From Desulfospira joergensenii DSM 10085 (GTDB taxonomy: Bacteria > Desulfobacterota > Desulfobacteria > Desulfobacterales > Desulfobacteraceae): DNA of 64,000 bases. The number at the start of each line of letters is the position of its first letter. Position 1 is the first letter of the stretch. The stretch spans positions 496,001-560,000 of the forward strand of contig NZ_ATUG01000003.1 of NCBI RefSeq assembly GCF_000420085.1. Direction: 5' to 3'. A program made the position numbers and the translations under genes. Shown in pieces: positions 1 through 8,656 of this stretch. Below the pieces are notes generated by a model. It made no database searches, was not told the DNA's origin, and saw only the letters and a program-made list of their open reading frames with translations.

Positions 1-1104
1 CTCAATAAAATGTTGGATGCAGAAGCTGACAAACTTTGCAATGCAGAGCGCTACCAACGCACCCAATCCAGAACTGATACCCGAGCCGGTTATTATCAAA
101 GAAACCTCCATACAAAGGCAGGCGAGGTTAAACTGAACGTGCCTAAGCTGAGACAACAGAAATTCGAAACCGCTATCATCGAACGGTATAAACGCCGAGA
201 ATCTTCAGTTGAAGAAGCCATGATAGAGATGTATCTGGCGGGTGTGTCTGTAAGACGGGTTGAAGATATCACCCAGGCGCTTTGGGGAACTCGGGTCAGT
301 CCCGGCACTGTGAGCAATCTGAACAAAAAGATTTATAAACATATAGAAGACTGGCGGAACCGGCCGATTGAAGGTAATCATCCATATGTATACTTGGACG
401 GCATTGTTCTCAAAAGAACCTGGGCAAATGAAGTCCGTAATGTATCTGTCCTCGTGGCCGTCAGCGTTTCCCAGGAGGGATATCGCCAGGTAATAGGTGT
501 CCAGGAAGGCCACAAAGAAGATAAAGCAGGCTGGAGTGGTTTCCTAAAGCATTTAAAGCAACGGGGTCTCAAAGGTGTTGAACTCGTAATTAGTGATGCC
601 TGCCTTGGCCTGGTTGAATCCTTGGGTGACTTTTATCCTGATGCCAAATGGCAAAGGTGTACAGTTCATTTTTATAGAAATGTATTCAGTGTCGTCCCTC
701 GCGGCAAAATGAATGAAGTATCCAGAATGCTCAAGGCTATTCACGCTTCTGAAGATAAACAGGCAGCAATTGAAAAGGCAAAGGCTGTGGTTTTGAAATT
801 AAAAGAGAAAAAACTCAGATCTGCTGCCGAAAAAGTTGAAAAAAACATTTTAGAAACGCTCACATATTATGATTTTCCAAGTAAGCACTGGCGGAGGATC
901 CGGACCAATAATCCTCTCGAGAGGATTATGAAAGAGATCCGTAGACGAACGCGAGTGGTGGGTGCTTTCCCTGATGGGAACTCTGCTATTATGCTGGTTG
1001 GAGCTCGACTCAGACATATTGCAGGCACCAAGTGGGGATCGAAAAAATACCTGAATATGGAATTATTAAAAGAAATGAAAATTAACAAAGAATATGCAGC
1101 TTAA
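1..1104 (+). CDS. IS256 family (Mutator-type) transposase, 5'-truncated by window edge
   Basis: DDE transposase that cuts and rejoins the ends of its insertion sequence. Counting from the Met at base 10, the catalytic triad is visible as Asp130 (YLDGIVLK), Asp196 (ISDACLGL) and Glu304 (NNPLERIMKEIRRRTR). The family signature WQRCTVHFYRNV sits between the second Asp and the Glu. Codons at 1-9 remain open and read L-N-K. Family members are about 400 residues and usually have further helices ahead of the ADKLCNAERYQR region, so the real start probably lies upstream of the window. The gene is intact to its stop and could be functional. Confidence 0.93.
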   Translation, partial: LNKMLDAEADKLCNAERYQRTQSRTDTRAGYYQRNLHTKAGEVKLNVPKLRQQKFETAIIERYKRRESSVEEAMIEMYLAGVSVRRVEDITQALWGTRVSPGTVSNLNKKIYKHIEDWRNRPIEGNHPYVYLDGIVLKRTWANEVRNVSVLVAVSVSQEGYRQVIGVQEGHKEDKAGWSGFLKHLKQRGLKGVELVISDACLGLVESLGDFYPDAKWQRCTVHFYRNVFSVVPRGKMNEVSRMLKAIHASEDKQAAIEKAKAVVLKLKEKKLRSAAEKVEKNILETLTYYDFPSKHWRRIRTNNPLERIMKEIRRRTRVVGAFPDGNSAIMLVGARLRHIAGTKWGSKKYLNMELLKEMKINKEYAA

Positions 1105-1160
1105 ATTATGAAACTGAGTTGAGACCAGAATCAAAAGTGCGAAAAATATTTGACACTACC
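1..1160 (+). mobile_element. IS256-family insertion sequence, right part (left end outside window)
   Basis: The element holds one Mutator/IS256-type transposase gene. About 56 bases of non-coding DNA follow its stop codon and end in a candidate right terminus near 1134-1160, finishing TTGACACTACC. That terminus is proposed for two reasons: many IS256-type ends begin GGTAGTGTCAA when read inward, and an open frame of an unrelated protein begins exactly beyond it. The left end and any 8-9 bp target duplication lie outside the window, so the boundary is inferred. Confidence 0.7.
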
Positions 1161-1441
1161 ATCAACTGAAAATTGAACCCGTTGTTATAAATTGGCAGTT
1201 GGCTTCCAAAAAAATTGATTCTGAATGCTATGCTGAAGTAATACTAAGAAATCTAACTGCACAATCTGAGGATGATGGCGTTAAAATATGTGCTTTCGCA
1301 ATTTTGGGTAATGATACAGACGCAAGAAGATTAATTAAAAAGACAATAGAAGCGAAATTTATAAGATATTTTGAATACCAAAATTGGCCTGCAATTCGGA
1401 AAGATTTATTAGAAGGGCTTGAAATAGTTAAAGCAGCGTAA
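1161..1441 (+). pseudogene. 3' fragment of an unidentified gene cut by the IS256 element
   Basis: An open frame runs without a stop from the proposed IS border to 1441. It encodes about 93 residues ending LLEGLEIVKAA. The only start inside is a TTG at 1199 with no convincing ribosome-binding site. The frame is closed by a TGA inside the IS end (1151-1153), which fits the C-terminus of a gene disrupted by the insertion. The visible part is helical, with KKIDSECYAEVIL and NWPAIRKDLLEGLE. I do not recognise the family. It could instead be a short intact gene using the TTG start. Confidence 0.5.
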
Positions 1442-1541
1442 TGTTGAGTTGTGGGTACAAATGAATGTTTCTCACACCACCTTTACACCACCACGGCCAC
1501 GGCATTTATCGTTACAACACTCTGAATTTATTAATAATAAT

Positions 1542-1898
1542 TGGTGGAGGCGGCGGGAGTTGAACCCGCGTCCGAAAACAATCTACCCAGGCTTCTACAT
1601 ACTTATCCTGAACTTTGATATTGGCCGGCGGAGCCCCTTCAGGATGGGTATCTTCCGGTATAGCCTGAGAAATTCAACCTTTAAAGAACAGGCATCTGTA
1701 AAGGCGGTCCTGCAATTATGACGTTCTGATCCGGATCTGCAGAAAGGATGCCGGGAGAACGGAAGCTGGTTTAAGCAGCTACAGCGTAATTATAATCATC
1801 TGCGATTATATTTAATGCTTTGCCAAGTTAACGAGCTGACAAAAAACTCGGTATGCTACCTTGGGCTTCAAAATCTCCGTCGAAGCCATTTCGCCCCC
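1542..1898 (-). ncRNA. ssrA: transfer-messenger RNA (tmRNA)
   Basis: One-piece tmRNA that rescues stalled ribosomes together with SmpB. The 5' end (1898 downward) reads GGGGGCGAAATGGCTTCGAC and the 3' end (to 1542) closes with an encoded CCA after a T-arm containing GGTTCAACTCCCGC. These are the conserved tRNA-like halves. The tag frame lies at 1803-1771: resume codon GCA, then peptide ADDYNYAVAA and TAA, ending in the AA that ClpXP-type proteases recognise. Its partner smpB lies just upstream on the same strand. Length is 357 nt. No obvious hairpin-plus-T-run terminator follows the 3' end. Confidence 0.97.
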
Positions 1899-1926
1899 AA
1901 ATTGTAAAAGATCAAAAGGTAATACT

Positions 1927-1954
1927 ATTATAAGCCTGCACCGCTGAAAGTCAA
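1927..1954 (-). promoter_or_regulatory. sigma-70-type promoter of ssrA
   Basis: On the minus strand a -35 box TTGACT (1954-1949) and a consensus -10 box TATAAT (1932-1927) are separated by 16 bp. The predicted start is near 1920. This leaves a leader of roughly 20 nt that RNase P would have to trim to give the mature 5' end at 1898. The promoter sits in the short gap after smpB, so ssrA can be transcribed separately. Confidence 0.75.
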
Positions 1955-1961
1955 CAGGGTT

Positions 1962-2429
1962 TCAGCCGGAGTACTTTTTTCTCTGGCGGTCAAGATCCCG
2001 CTTTACGTCCCGCAGTTTGATGGTTTCCCTCTTGTCGTAGAGTTTCTTCCCCTTGCCGAGCCCGATCAGCACCTTGATCTTGTCGTTTTTAAAGTAGATC
2101 TTCAGGGGAACCAGGGTATAGCCCTTTTCCTTGGTTTTGCCGATGAGTTTTTTGATTTCATACCGGTGAAGCAGAAGCTTCCGGGTCCGAAGAGCCTCAT
2201 GGTTGTCATTGTAGGCATACTTGTAAGGGGAAATATGGAGCTGTCGCAGAAATACCTCTCCGTTTTTGATGTCGGCATAGGAATCCTTGAAGCTGACCCG
2301 GCCCTCCCGCATGGATTTGACTTCAGAGCCTTTCAGAACGATTCCGGTCTCATACTCATCATCAATGTGATAGTTGTGCCTGGCTTTTTTATTGGTGGCG
2401 ATGAGCCTTATGTATTCCTCTGAGGTCAT
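1962..2429 (-). CDS. smpB: SsrA-binding protein SmpB
   Basis: Small RNA-binding protein that delivers tmRNA to the ribosomal A site in trans-translation. It is 155 residues, the normal family length. The oligonucleotide-binding barrel is recognisable from NKKARHNYHIDDEYETGIVL and GSEVKSMREGRVSFKDSYA. The basic C-terminal tail (KRDLDRQRKKYSG), which becomes helical on the ribosome, is present. Its ATG overlaps the ptsI stop by 4 bp (ATGA), so the two are translationally coupled. ssrA follows on the same strand, an operon-like arrangement of the two trans-translation partners. Confidence 0.97.
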   Translation of the reverse strand: MTSEEYIRLIATNKKARHNYHIDDEYETGIVLKGSEVKSMREGRVSFKDSYADIKNGEVFLRQLHISPYKYAYNDNHEALRTRKLLLHRYEIKKLIGKTKEKGYTLVPLKIYFKNDKIKVLIGLGKGKKLYDKRETIKLRDVKRDLDRQRKKYSG

Positions 2430-4201
2430 GCGGTCTCTTCAATTTCCCGGTAGGGAAGTATGTCCTTATACGCAGTCCGGACATACTCCGTAATCTCTTC
2501 AACCGTGGAAAACTCTAAGGCTTTGTCCACGATCTTCTGGTTCTCCTCCATATCCAGGTTCCGGATCAGTTTTTTAATTACCGGAATGGAGGCCGAGTTC
2601 ATGGAAAGATTTCTCAGGCCCAGCCCCATGAGCACGGGGATATTGATGGGATCCCCGGCCATCTCGCCGCACATGACAACTTCAATCCCGTTTTTCTGGG
2701 CCGCATCACAGGTGATCTTTATCATTTTCAATACCGCAGGGTTCAGGGCCTGGTATAAATGGGCCACCCGCCGGTTTCTCCGGTCAATGGCCATGGAGTA
2801 CTGGATCAGATCATTGGTGCCGATACTGAAAAAATCAACATGGCCGGCCAGTTCTTCGGCCATCATCACGGCGGAAGGGACTTCAATCATGATGCCCAGG
2901 GGGATATCCTTGTTAAAGATCTTGCTCTCGGCCTTGAGTTCTTCAACGGCCAGGTTAAGGATTTCCCTGACCTGGATGATTTCCTCCACACAGGAGATCA
3001 TGGGAATCAGAAGCTTGATGTTGCCGAAGGCAGCGGCCCTGAGAATGGCCTTGATCTGGGTAATGAAGATATGTCTGTTTTCAAGACAAAACCGCACGGC
3101 CCGAAGACCCAGGGCCGGGTTGGCCTCTTCCACAGGATCGATATAGGGGTTGAACTTGTCCCCGTTGATGTCAAGGGTCCGGATGGTCACCGGCTCCGGA
3201 GTCATGAGCTCCGCCAGTTCCTTGTACTTCTGGAGCAGCTCTTCTTCCGTGGGATACCGTTTCAGATCCAGGTAGAGGAATTCCGTCCGGAAAAGACCGA
3301 TGCCGATGGCCCCGTTGTCCTTGGCAGCCACCACCTCTTCCACCAGCTCAATATTGGCCATGAGGGTTAAGGGAACCTGGTCCCGGGTCACGGCCGGAAG
3401 GTGGCTCTCCCTTTCCAGGTCGGCCTGGTATGCGGCAAATCGGGCCATCCGCTCTTCATATTTAAACAGGGTTTCTTCATCTGGATTGACGATGATAGTG
3501 CCGGAAGAGCCGTCTATGATGAGAATATCGTCGTTGTTGATGTCAATGGTGGCCCTGCCCAGACCGAATACGGAAGGAATCTTCAGGGATTTGGCCACAA
3601 TGGCCGTATGGGAATCCCGCCCTCCCCTGTCCGTGACAAAGCCTTTGATCCTTTCCAGCTGGATCTGACTGGCATCGGCCGGAGACAGGTCATGGGCCAC
3701 CAGGATGACCCTCTTGTTAATATCGGCAATGTTGATGTCCCGGGCCCCGATAAGATAAGACATGATCTTATCCGAGACCTGGACAATATCGTTGACCCGG
3801 GCCTGGAGGTATTGGTCATCCACCTGCTGGAACATGAGTTTGACCTGGCGGGAAACCTTTCTAAGGGCCCATTCCGCATTGATCTTGTCCCGGGATATGG
3901 TGTCAATGGTCTTGCCGTAGAGCATCTTATCCTTGAACAGGATCATGTGGGCTTCAAGGATATTCAGGTTTTCACTCAGGTCGTCGTCCAGGGCCTCTAT
4001 GATCTTGGCATGGTCTTTTTTGGCCTTGGAAACGGCATTTTTAAACCGGTCGATTTCTCCCTGGACCATGGCATCGGAAACAGGGTACCGCTCAATGATG
4101 TTCACCCCTTCCTTCTCCACAAGGTATGCCTTGCCGATGCAGATTCCGGGGGATCCACTGATCCCCTTGAGAATGGTTTGTCCGGGAGTGGTGTTACTCA
4201 T
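2426..4201 (-). CDS. ptsI: Phosphoenolpyruvate-protein phosphotransferase (PTS Enzyme I)
   Basis: Transfers phosphate from phosphoenolpyruvate to HPr, the first step of the phosphotransferase system, in the cytoplasm. The order is a helical HPr-binding domain (about 1-145), a swivelling phospho-His domain with active-site His198 in GGRDSHTAIVAKS, and a PEP-binding barrel (about 255-575) with LFRTEFLY, GTNDLIQYSMAIDR and active-site Cys511 (VMCGEMAGDP). The motif has Asp where most Enzyme I proteins have Thr (GGRTSH). It is 591 residues, full length. It overlaps ptsH by 8 bp and smpB by 4 bp. No sugar-specific EII gene lies in the window, so the role may be regulatory. Confidence 0.95.
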   Translation of the reverse strand: MSNTTPGQTILKGISGSPGICIGKAYLVEKEGVNIIERYPVSDAMVQGEIDRFKNAVSKAKKDHAKIIEALDDDLSENLNILEAHMILFKDKMLYGKTIDTISRDKINAEWALRKVSRQVKLMFQQVDDQYLQARVNDIVQVSDKIMSYLIGARDINIADINKRVILVAHDLSPADASQIQLERIKGFVTDRGGRDSHTAIVAKSLKIPSVFGLGRATIDINNDDILIIDGSSGTIIVNPDEETLFKYEERMARFAAYQADLERESHLPAVTRDQVPLTLMANIELVEEVVAAKDNGAIGIGLFRTEFLYLDLKRYPTEEELLQKYKELAELMTPEPVTIRTLDINGDKFNPYIDPVEEANPALGLRAVRFCLENRHIFITQIKAILRAAAFGNIKLLIPMISCVEEIIQVREILNLAVEELKAESKIFNKDIPLGIMIEVPSAVMMAEELAGHVDFFSIGTNDLIQYSMAIDRRNRRVAHLYQALNPAVLKMIKITCDAAQKNGIEVVMCGEMAGDPINIPVLMGLGLRNLSMNSASIPVIKKLIRNLDMEENQKIVDKALEFSTVEEITEYVRTAYKDILPYREIEETA

Positions 4202-4484
4202 TGTTTAATTCTCCGAATCCCTGTTCAAAAAAACGTTTGATCCGATTTAAGATGGGTTCATCACCCTGGTTTTCCGCCTGAATTTCAACGCAGGTGCCTT
4301 TGACCGCATTCAAAGTAAGAATATCGATGATGCTGGAAGCATCCACCTGGGATGAGCCCTTGGAAATCCAGACCTCGCCCTGGGCTTCCATGGCCATTTC
4401 TGCTATTTTTGCGGCCGGCCTGGCATGCATTCCCAAATCGTTTATGATGGCGGTCTTCAGACACACTACAGCTTTTTTTTTCAA
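4194..4484 (-). CDS. ptsH: Phosphocarrier protein HPr
   Basis: Carries phosphate from Enzyme I to EIIA-type domains. Active-site His20 lies in GMHARPAAKIA. The residue matching Ser46 of Gram-positive HPr is present as Ser51 (DASSIIDIL, same 31-residue spacing), so HPr-kinase control is possible. I chose the TTG at 4484 (96 residues). It has AAGGG at 4496-4492 seven bases upstream, whereas the longer frame opening at 4544 begins exactly on a -35-like TTGACT and adds an unconserved tail. The gene overlaps ptsI by 8 bp and lies 210 bp downstream of the adenylate cyclase gene. Confidence 0.93.
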   Translation of the reverse strand: MKKKAVVCLKTAIINDLGMHARPAAKIAEMAMEAQGEVWISKGSSQVDASSIIDILTLNAVKGTCVEIQAENQGDEPILNRIKRFFEQGFGELNNE

Positions 4485-4517
4485 TCTCAAGCCCTTACTG
4501 GAAAAAAGTTTTATCTC

Positions 4518-4544
4518 TTTATATCTTTCTATTTGAAAAGTCAA
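4518..4544 (-). promoter_or_regulatory. Candidate promoter of ptsH-ptsI-smpB
   Basis: On the minus strand TTGACT (4544-4539) and TATAAA (4523-4518) lie 15 bp apart, which is slightly short. A start near 4511 would give a leader of about 27 nt to the TTG at 4484. The position inside the longer ptsH frame supports the shorter HPr start. Confidence 0.45.
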
Positions 4545-4694
4545 TCTAATGCAGGGGGCACTTGAGCCGCAACGGCAATTTGGCCAGCTAATTTTAGTCA
4601 GGGACTATATCATATTTATGGGAATTAGGCCAGAGTCTCTGTTGCAGGGAAGGTCTTACAGGAATCTGGACGGATCAACAGAATTTAAGAGAAA

Positions 4695-7600
4695 TTATTG
4701 GCCCCGTGAAAAATAGAACATGGTATCCGTAGGAAAAGATTTTAACCCGATCCGGGTCAGAATGTCTTTTTTGGCTTCATCCAGGTTTTTAAATTTTCTG
4801 CCGATTTCATGGCTCCGGAAAAACATCTCCCCCCAGGCGTTCACATAGGCTGCACAATAATCGGTAATAAAGGGACTGCGCCGTCTCTCATAGAAATTAA
4901 GAGAAACAAAGAGGCTGACGACCACGGAGGAGGTTCTTTCCAGATCCCTGAAGCTGGTGATTTTGTTCAGGCCGGTTGAAAAGAAATCATGCATGGAATC
5001 ATAGAGTTTTTTGATATCATCATGGGTCACCGGACTGGGATTGGGAATCAGATAGATAATGGACTGGTTTGTATAGAGTCTGTTGGTGATCAGCCAGGCT
5101 CCGATCACCTCGATACTGTCCGCGGTAAACAGGGGTTTTTCTCCTTTGAGACGGGTCTTGGACTCCGAGTGGAGAAGTTCCCACTGCCCCAATGAGCCCG
5201 GGTCCTCCTGTTTCCGGATATAGAGCCTGGGGAAATGGCGGTGGCCCCGGGACACCAACAAAAGTTTTTTAATTTTAAAGGGCTTGTCCTGGAATTCGAT
5301 CTGAACCTTGCGTTCAAGGACTTTCCGGTCTGATTCTGAAATTTTAAGTCCCTGGGAGCGGCTTTTAAACTCTTCTTTTACCTTTTTATACTTGGCCACC
5401 ATGTATTTTTCCAGGGTGGTGGAAAGCCGGTGAACCCATGAATATTTCCATTCTCTGAACCTGCCGATTTCAAATACTTTATTTTCATCCCACCCCCAGT
5501 CCCCAAGGCATTTTTCCAGCAGAATCTTGCGCAGGCCCAAAGGGGCGGTATCAATCTGTTTTTTCTTTGAGATTTCGAGTTTAAGGAAAAAACAGGTGAG
5601 AACCAGGTTCATTGATTTTGGGTCATCCAGCAGGGAGTAGAAAGCCAGAAGATGGTTCAGGAGAATAATATAGGAATCGTTCTGGGTCAGTTTGAGGTGG
5701 GTGCCTGAATTCATCCATTCGTTTTTATACTGGTTGCACAACAGGGCCTCTTTGCCGTAGGAGGCAATGTATTTTTCCAGCAGGGCCATTTTGATGATGG
5801 ACTTAAAGGGACTTTTCAGCCATTTGAACATCTGCCATATGGATGCTCCGAAGTATTCATTCACCGGGATGGCGTGGATGTCGCCCAGGTCGATATACCG
5901 GCACATGGAAGAAAAATGGGTCACCTGGCCGTAAATCAGATTATAGTAATTCAGGCTGATGGCCGTGGGCAGAACCGACCAGAGAGGGAGCCTGCCCGCC
6001 ACATGAATCATGGTCCGGTAAAACTCTTCCTTGAGCAGCCTGGCCTGGGCAGAACCCGAGCTTTCCTGGGAAAAGCCTCCGAAATCGTTGTTTCTGGCCC
6101 GCAATACATCCACAAGGAAAAAGGTGACGTGGATTCTGAACCGTTCCCTGGCCAGATGTTCCAGGGATTTAAGTTTTTTGTCCAGAAGCTGAATCTCATC
6201 TCCGGACATGAGATTTTCATTGATGCAGACCCAATAATCGATATCAGATTCAGAGGTCTGGGCCAGGGAGCCCACACTGCCCATGGTAAAAAGACCTTCA
6301 ATCCAGGGGGTCTGGCTTCTTCTCAGCTCGAACCGGTTCATCCCCGTATATTTTCCCAGGAGCTGTCCAGTTCGCACCGAAGGAAGGTAATCGGCAATGC
6401 CGCAGGGGGTTCCGGGATCAATGGAGCCGGAGCCGATAAATTCAATGTTTTCATGGATCAGCAGGGGAACGATCTGGAAAAATTCAGCCTGGGAAGGCCT
6501 GAAAATATCAAAGGCCGTTAAGAGACTGATTCGGTTCTGCTTGAAAAACATCATCTCCCCATGGTGGATGAACTCACAGAAGATCAACTGGTTGATCTCG
6601 TGAACCAGAGCCTTATCAATTTGAGGCAGGTCCTCCATTTCCAGCTGGTATCGTCTGGCATTGTAATCCAGACTCTGTGTTCCGAAAAGGGCTTTTGAAT
6701 GGGCAGGAAACCGGGAAAACCTGGCCCTGGCCCCGGTAAAATCGGCCTGATCAAGGTCGGCCGAGACAAAGGAAACCCCGGATATGACCGCATGGGCAAA
6801 GCTGGCAAATCCCAGGCGGGTATTGTCAAATCCGGTTTTGGATATCCGGGCGTCAATAAACACTGCATCCTCAAGCTCTGCCCTGGCGAAATTGCAGTTC
6901 AGCATTCTGGCTCCCTGGAAACTGCAGTTTCTGAATACGGTTTTCAGGGCAGTCACATTAATCAAAACGGCACGGTCAAAATCAATGGACTCAAACTCTG
7001 CATCATTGATATTGACATTGAGAAGCACGCAGTCTTTAAAACAGGTATTCCCGAAATAGGATCCGGAAAGGTCGCAGTTCCTGATCACAGCCCGGTTAAA
7101 AAAAATCCGGGATCTGAAAAAGGTTCGATTGGTAAGGGCTTGCCCCTCAATCACCTGATCCTGGAATTCAATGGTGTCCTGGTTCAGGTTGCTTTTCAGC
7201 ACATCTATTTTTTTCTCTTCGGAGGATTTAAGAAGGGCATGAAACAGACCCTTGGGCTGGGATTCTTTTTTCAGCTTTGTCTGCTGGACAATAAGCTTGT
7301 CCGGTTTTTCGATATCCTCTCTTTCCTTTGCCAAAAGAACTTTTGTCTTTTCAACAAACTTTCTGAAATCCGGGGCCGGTTTTTTGCCTCTCTTGTCCGT
7401 AACCTCCTTCATGATCCTGACCACCCGTTCCGGCCGCTTCTGTATCATCCCCAGGACACAGGCCAGGTTGATCTGAAAATTATTTTCCAGGTACCGGTCC
7501 TTGTTCAGGGCGATATCCTGGACAAAAAAGAAGGAGATCCGGGACAGGCTGGCAATTTCCCTGTATATTCCCGGCAAAAGTTGAGGAAATCTTTTCCGTA

Positions 7601-8564
7601 CCAGGTTGACAAGTCCGAAGGGGGGCATGGATCCGGTAACGACCAGGGCTTTGAATGCATGTACGGCCTCCGGGCCTTTACACCGGCCCAGTTGCTCCAA
7701 AATAGGATCAAACATTTCCGGATAAACGCCGACGGCGGAATTTTCAACGATCCGGTACACAACGGACCGCAGCTTTTTAACTTCCTGGCCTTCAAGAGTC
7801 TGGGCCAGGATTTCCCAGGGTACCTTGTCCTGCATCATGGCGAGGGCTTTGAGTCCCATTACTTTTAAGGTTGGGGAGGCTGAGGCGATTTCCTTTTCAA
7901 GAACAAGGTCCGGGTTTCTCAAGTTAAAATCAATATGATTCAGGAAAGGGTCTGCATCCTGATTTCTGTCAAAGAGTCCGGCATAGAATTTTACCACCGG
8001 ATCCCGATGGCTTATTTTTTGTAGAATGGTCTTGCATACCGGTCCGTAGTCAAGACGGATATCCGGGGAAGTTTTAAGATATTGGTCAATGAAATAAAGG
8101 CGGTGTACATCTTCGGCGGCAAAGAGAACCTTTTTCATGGTTTCCAGGGTGATGGTCCCCCTTAACACGGTTTTCAGCGCAAAATAGGCCCCTCTTTCCC
8201 CCAGTTGAAGCAGGGATTGAAATAAAGAACTCTGCTCGTTGAACTGCATTTCCGGCCGGATCTGCTGATAGATTCTGGCAGATACCCGGCCGGATTCTTT
8301 TAGGCCCCTAAGGTATTTATCCGGGTCATCGGTTTCATTTAAAAGGAGGTTTATTTTCTCAATAATCAGACCCAGAATTCGTCTGGATTCAGAACGCATT
8401 TTAAAATGATAGGATAAAAGTCCCTGGATCACAGGCAAAATTGCAAGGGCAGGGTCGAGTTGGGCGGCCTTTTTCACCGTTTCGATCCTGGCTTCTTCAT
8501 CGAGTTTGTTCCAGATGATGTCAAAGTTGTTCAGACTGATTTCAATTTCCGGGGCAGAAGACAT
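4695..8564 (-). CDS. Class I adenylate cyclase with HEAT-like and pentapeptide-repeat N-terminal extension
   Basis: Predicted to make cyclic AMP from ATP. The catalytic nucleotidyltransferase core begins about residue 680 and carries FTMGSVGSLAQTSESDIDYW, matching the GS...SDLDIWVC motif of E. coli CyaA; Asp774 and Asp776 are the expected metal ligands. Ahead of it are about 420 residues of HEAT-like helical repeats, a charged linker (about 410-455) and pentapeptide repeats (about 480-620; NCDLSG, CSFQGA, ADFTGA). I start at the ATG at 8564 (1289 residues) because the preceding 26 codons look like AT-rich leader; no strong ribosome-binding site is seen for either start. E. coli CyaA is about 850 residues with the catalytic part first, so this layout differs. 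It is divergent from parE and upstream of ptsH-ptsI. Confidence 0.85.
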   Translation of the reverse strand: MSSAPEIEISLNNFDIIWNKLDEEARIETVKKAAQLDPALAILPVIQGLLSYHFKMRSESRRILGLIIEKINLLLNETDDPDKYLRGLKESGRVSARIYQQIRPEMQFNEQSSLFQSLLQLGERGAYFALKTVLRGTITLETMKKVLFAAEDVHRLYFIDQYLKTSPDIRLDYGPVCKTILQKISHRDPVVKFYAGLFDRNQDADPFLNHIDFNLRNPDLVLEKEIASASPTLKVMGLKALAMMQDKVPWEILAQTLEGQEVKKLRSVVYRIVENSAVGVYPEMFDPILEQLGRCKGPEAVHAFKALVVTGSMPPFGLVNLVRKRFPQLLPGIYREIASLSRISFFFVQDIALNKDRYLENNFQINLACVLGMIQKRPERVVRIMKEVTDKRGKKPAPDFRKFVEKTKVLLAKEREDIEKPDKLIVQQTKLKKESQPKGLFHALLKSSEEKKIDVLKSNLNQDTIEFQDQVIEGQALTNRTFFRSRIFFNRAVIRNCDLSGSYFGNTCFKDCVLLNVNINDAEFESIDFDRAVLINVTALKTVFRNCSFQGARMLNCNFARAELEDAVFIDARISKTGFDNTRLGFASFAHAVISGVSFVSADLDQADFTGARARFSRFPAHSKALFGTQSLDYNARRYQLEMEDLPQIDKALVHEINQLIFCEFIHHGEMMFFKQNRISLLTAFDIFRPSQAEFFQIVPLLIHENIEFIGSGSIDPGTPCGIADYLPSVRTGQLLGKYTGMNRFELRRSQTPWIEGLFTMGSVGSLAQTSESDIDYWVCINENLMSGDEIQLLDKKLKSLEHLARERFRIHVTFFLVDVLRARNNDFGGFSQESSGSAQARLLKEEFYRTMIHVAGRLPLWSVLPTAISLNYYNLIYGQVTHFSSMCRYIDLGDIHAIPVNEYFGASIWQMFKWLKSPFKSIIKMALLEKYIASYGKEALLCNQYKNEWMNSGTHLKLTQNDSYIILLNHLLAFYSLLDDPKSMNLVLTCFFLKLEISKKKQIDTAPLGLRKILLEKCLGDWGWDENKVFEIGRFREWKYSWVHRLSTTLEKYMVAKYKKVKEEFKSRSQGLKISESDRKVLERKVQIEFQDKPFKIKKLLLVSRGHRHFPRLYIRKQEDPGSLGQWELLHSESKTRLKGEKPLFTADSIEVIGAWLITNRLYTNQSIIYLIPNPSPVTHDDIKKLYDSMHDFFSTGLNKITSFRDLERTSSVVVSLFVSLNFYERRRSPFITDYCAAYVNAWGEMFFRSHEIGRKFKNLDEAKKDILTRIGLKSFPTDTMFYFSRGQ

Positions 8565-8656
8565 AGTGACTTGTGTTTTTACTTTTATGAATAAAAATGA
8601 TATACAAGCATGTTTAAAATTAAGTTTCAACCAGATTAGCATATATAAAATAATTT

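Noticed and set aside
1449..1721. 90-codon frame on the plus strand
   Set aside because: It runs through the 3' half of tmRNA on the opposite strand and its sequence (NNWWRRRELNPRPK) is the familiar artefact of translating a structural RNA.
6699..7868. 389-codon frame opposite the adenylate cyclase gene
   Set aside because: Antisense shadow rich in Gly, Pro and Phe without domains; the opposite strand carries clear repeat and catalytic motifs.
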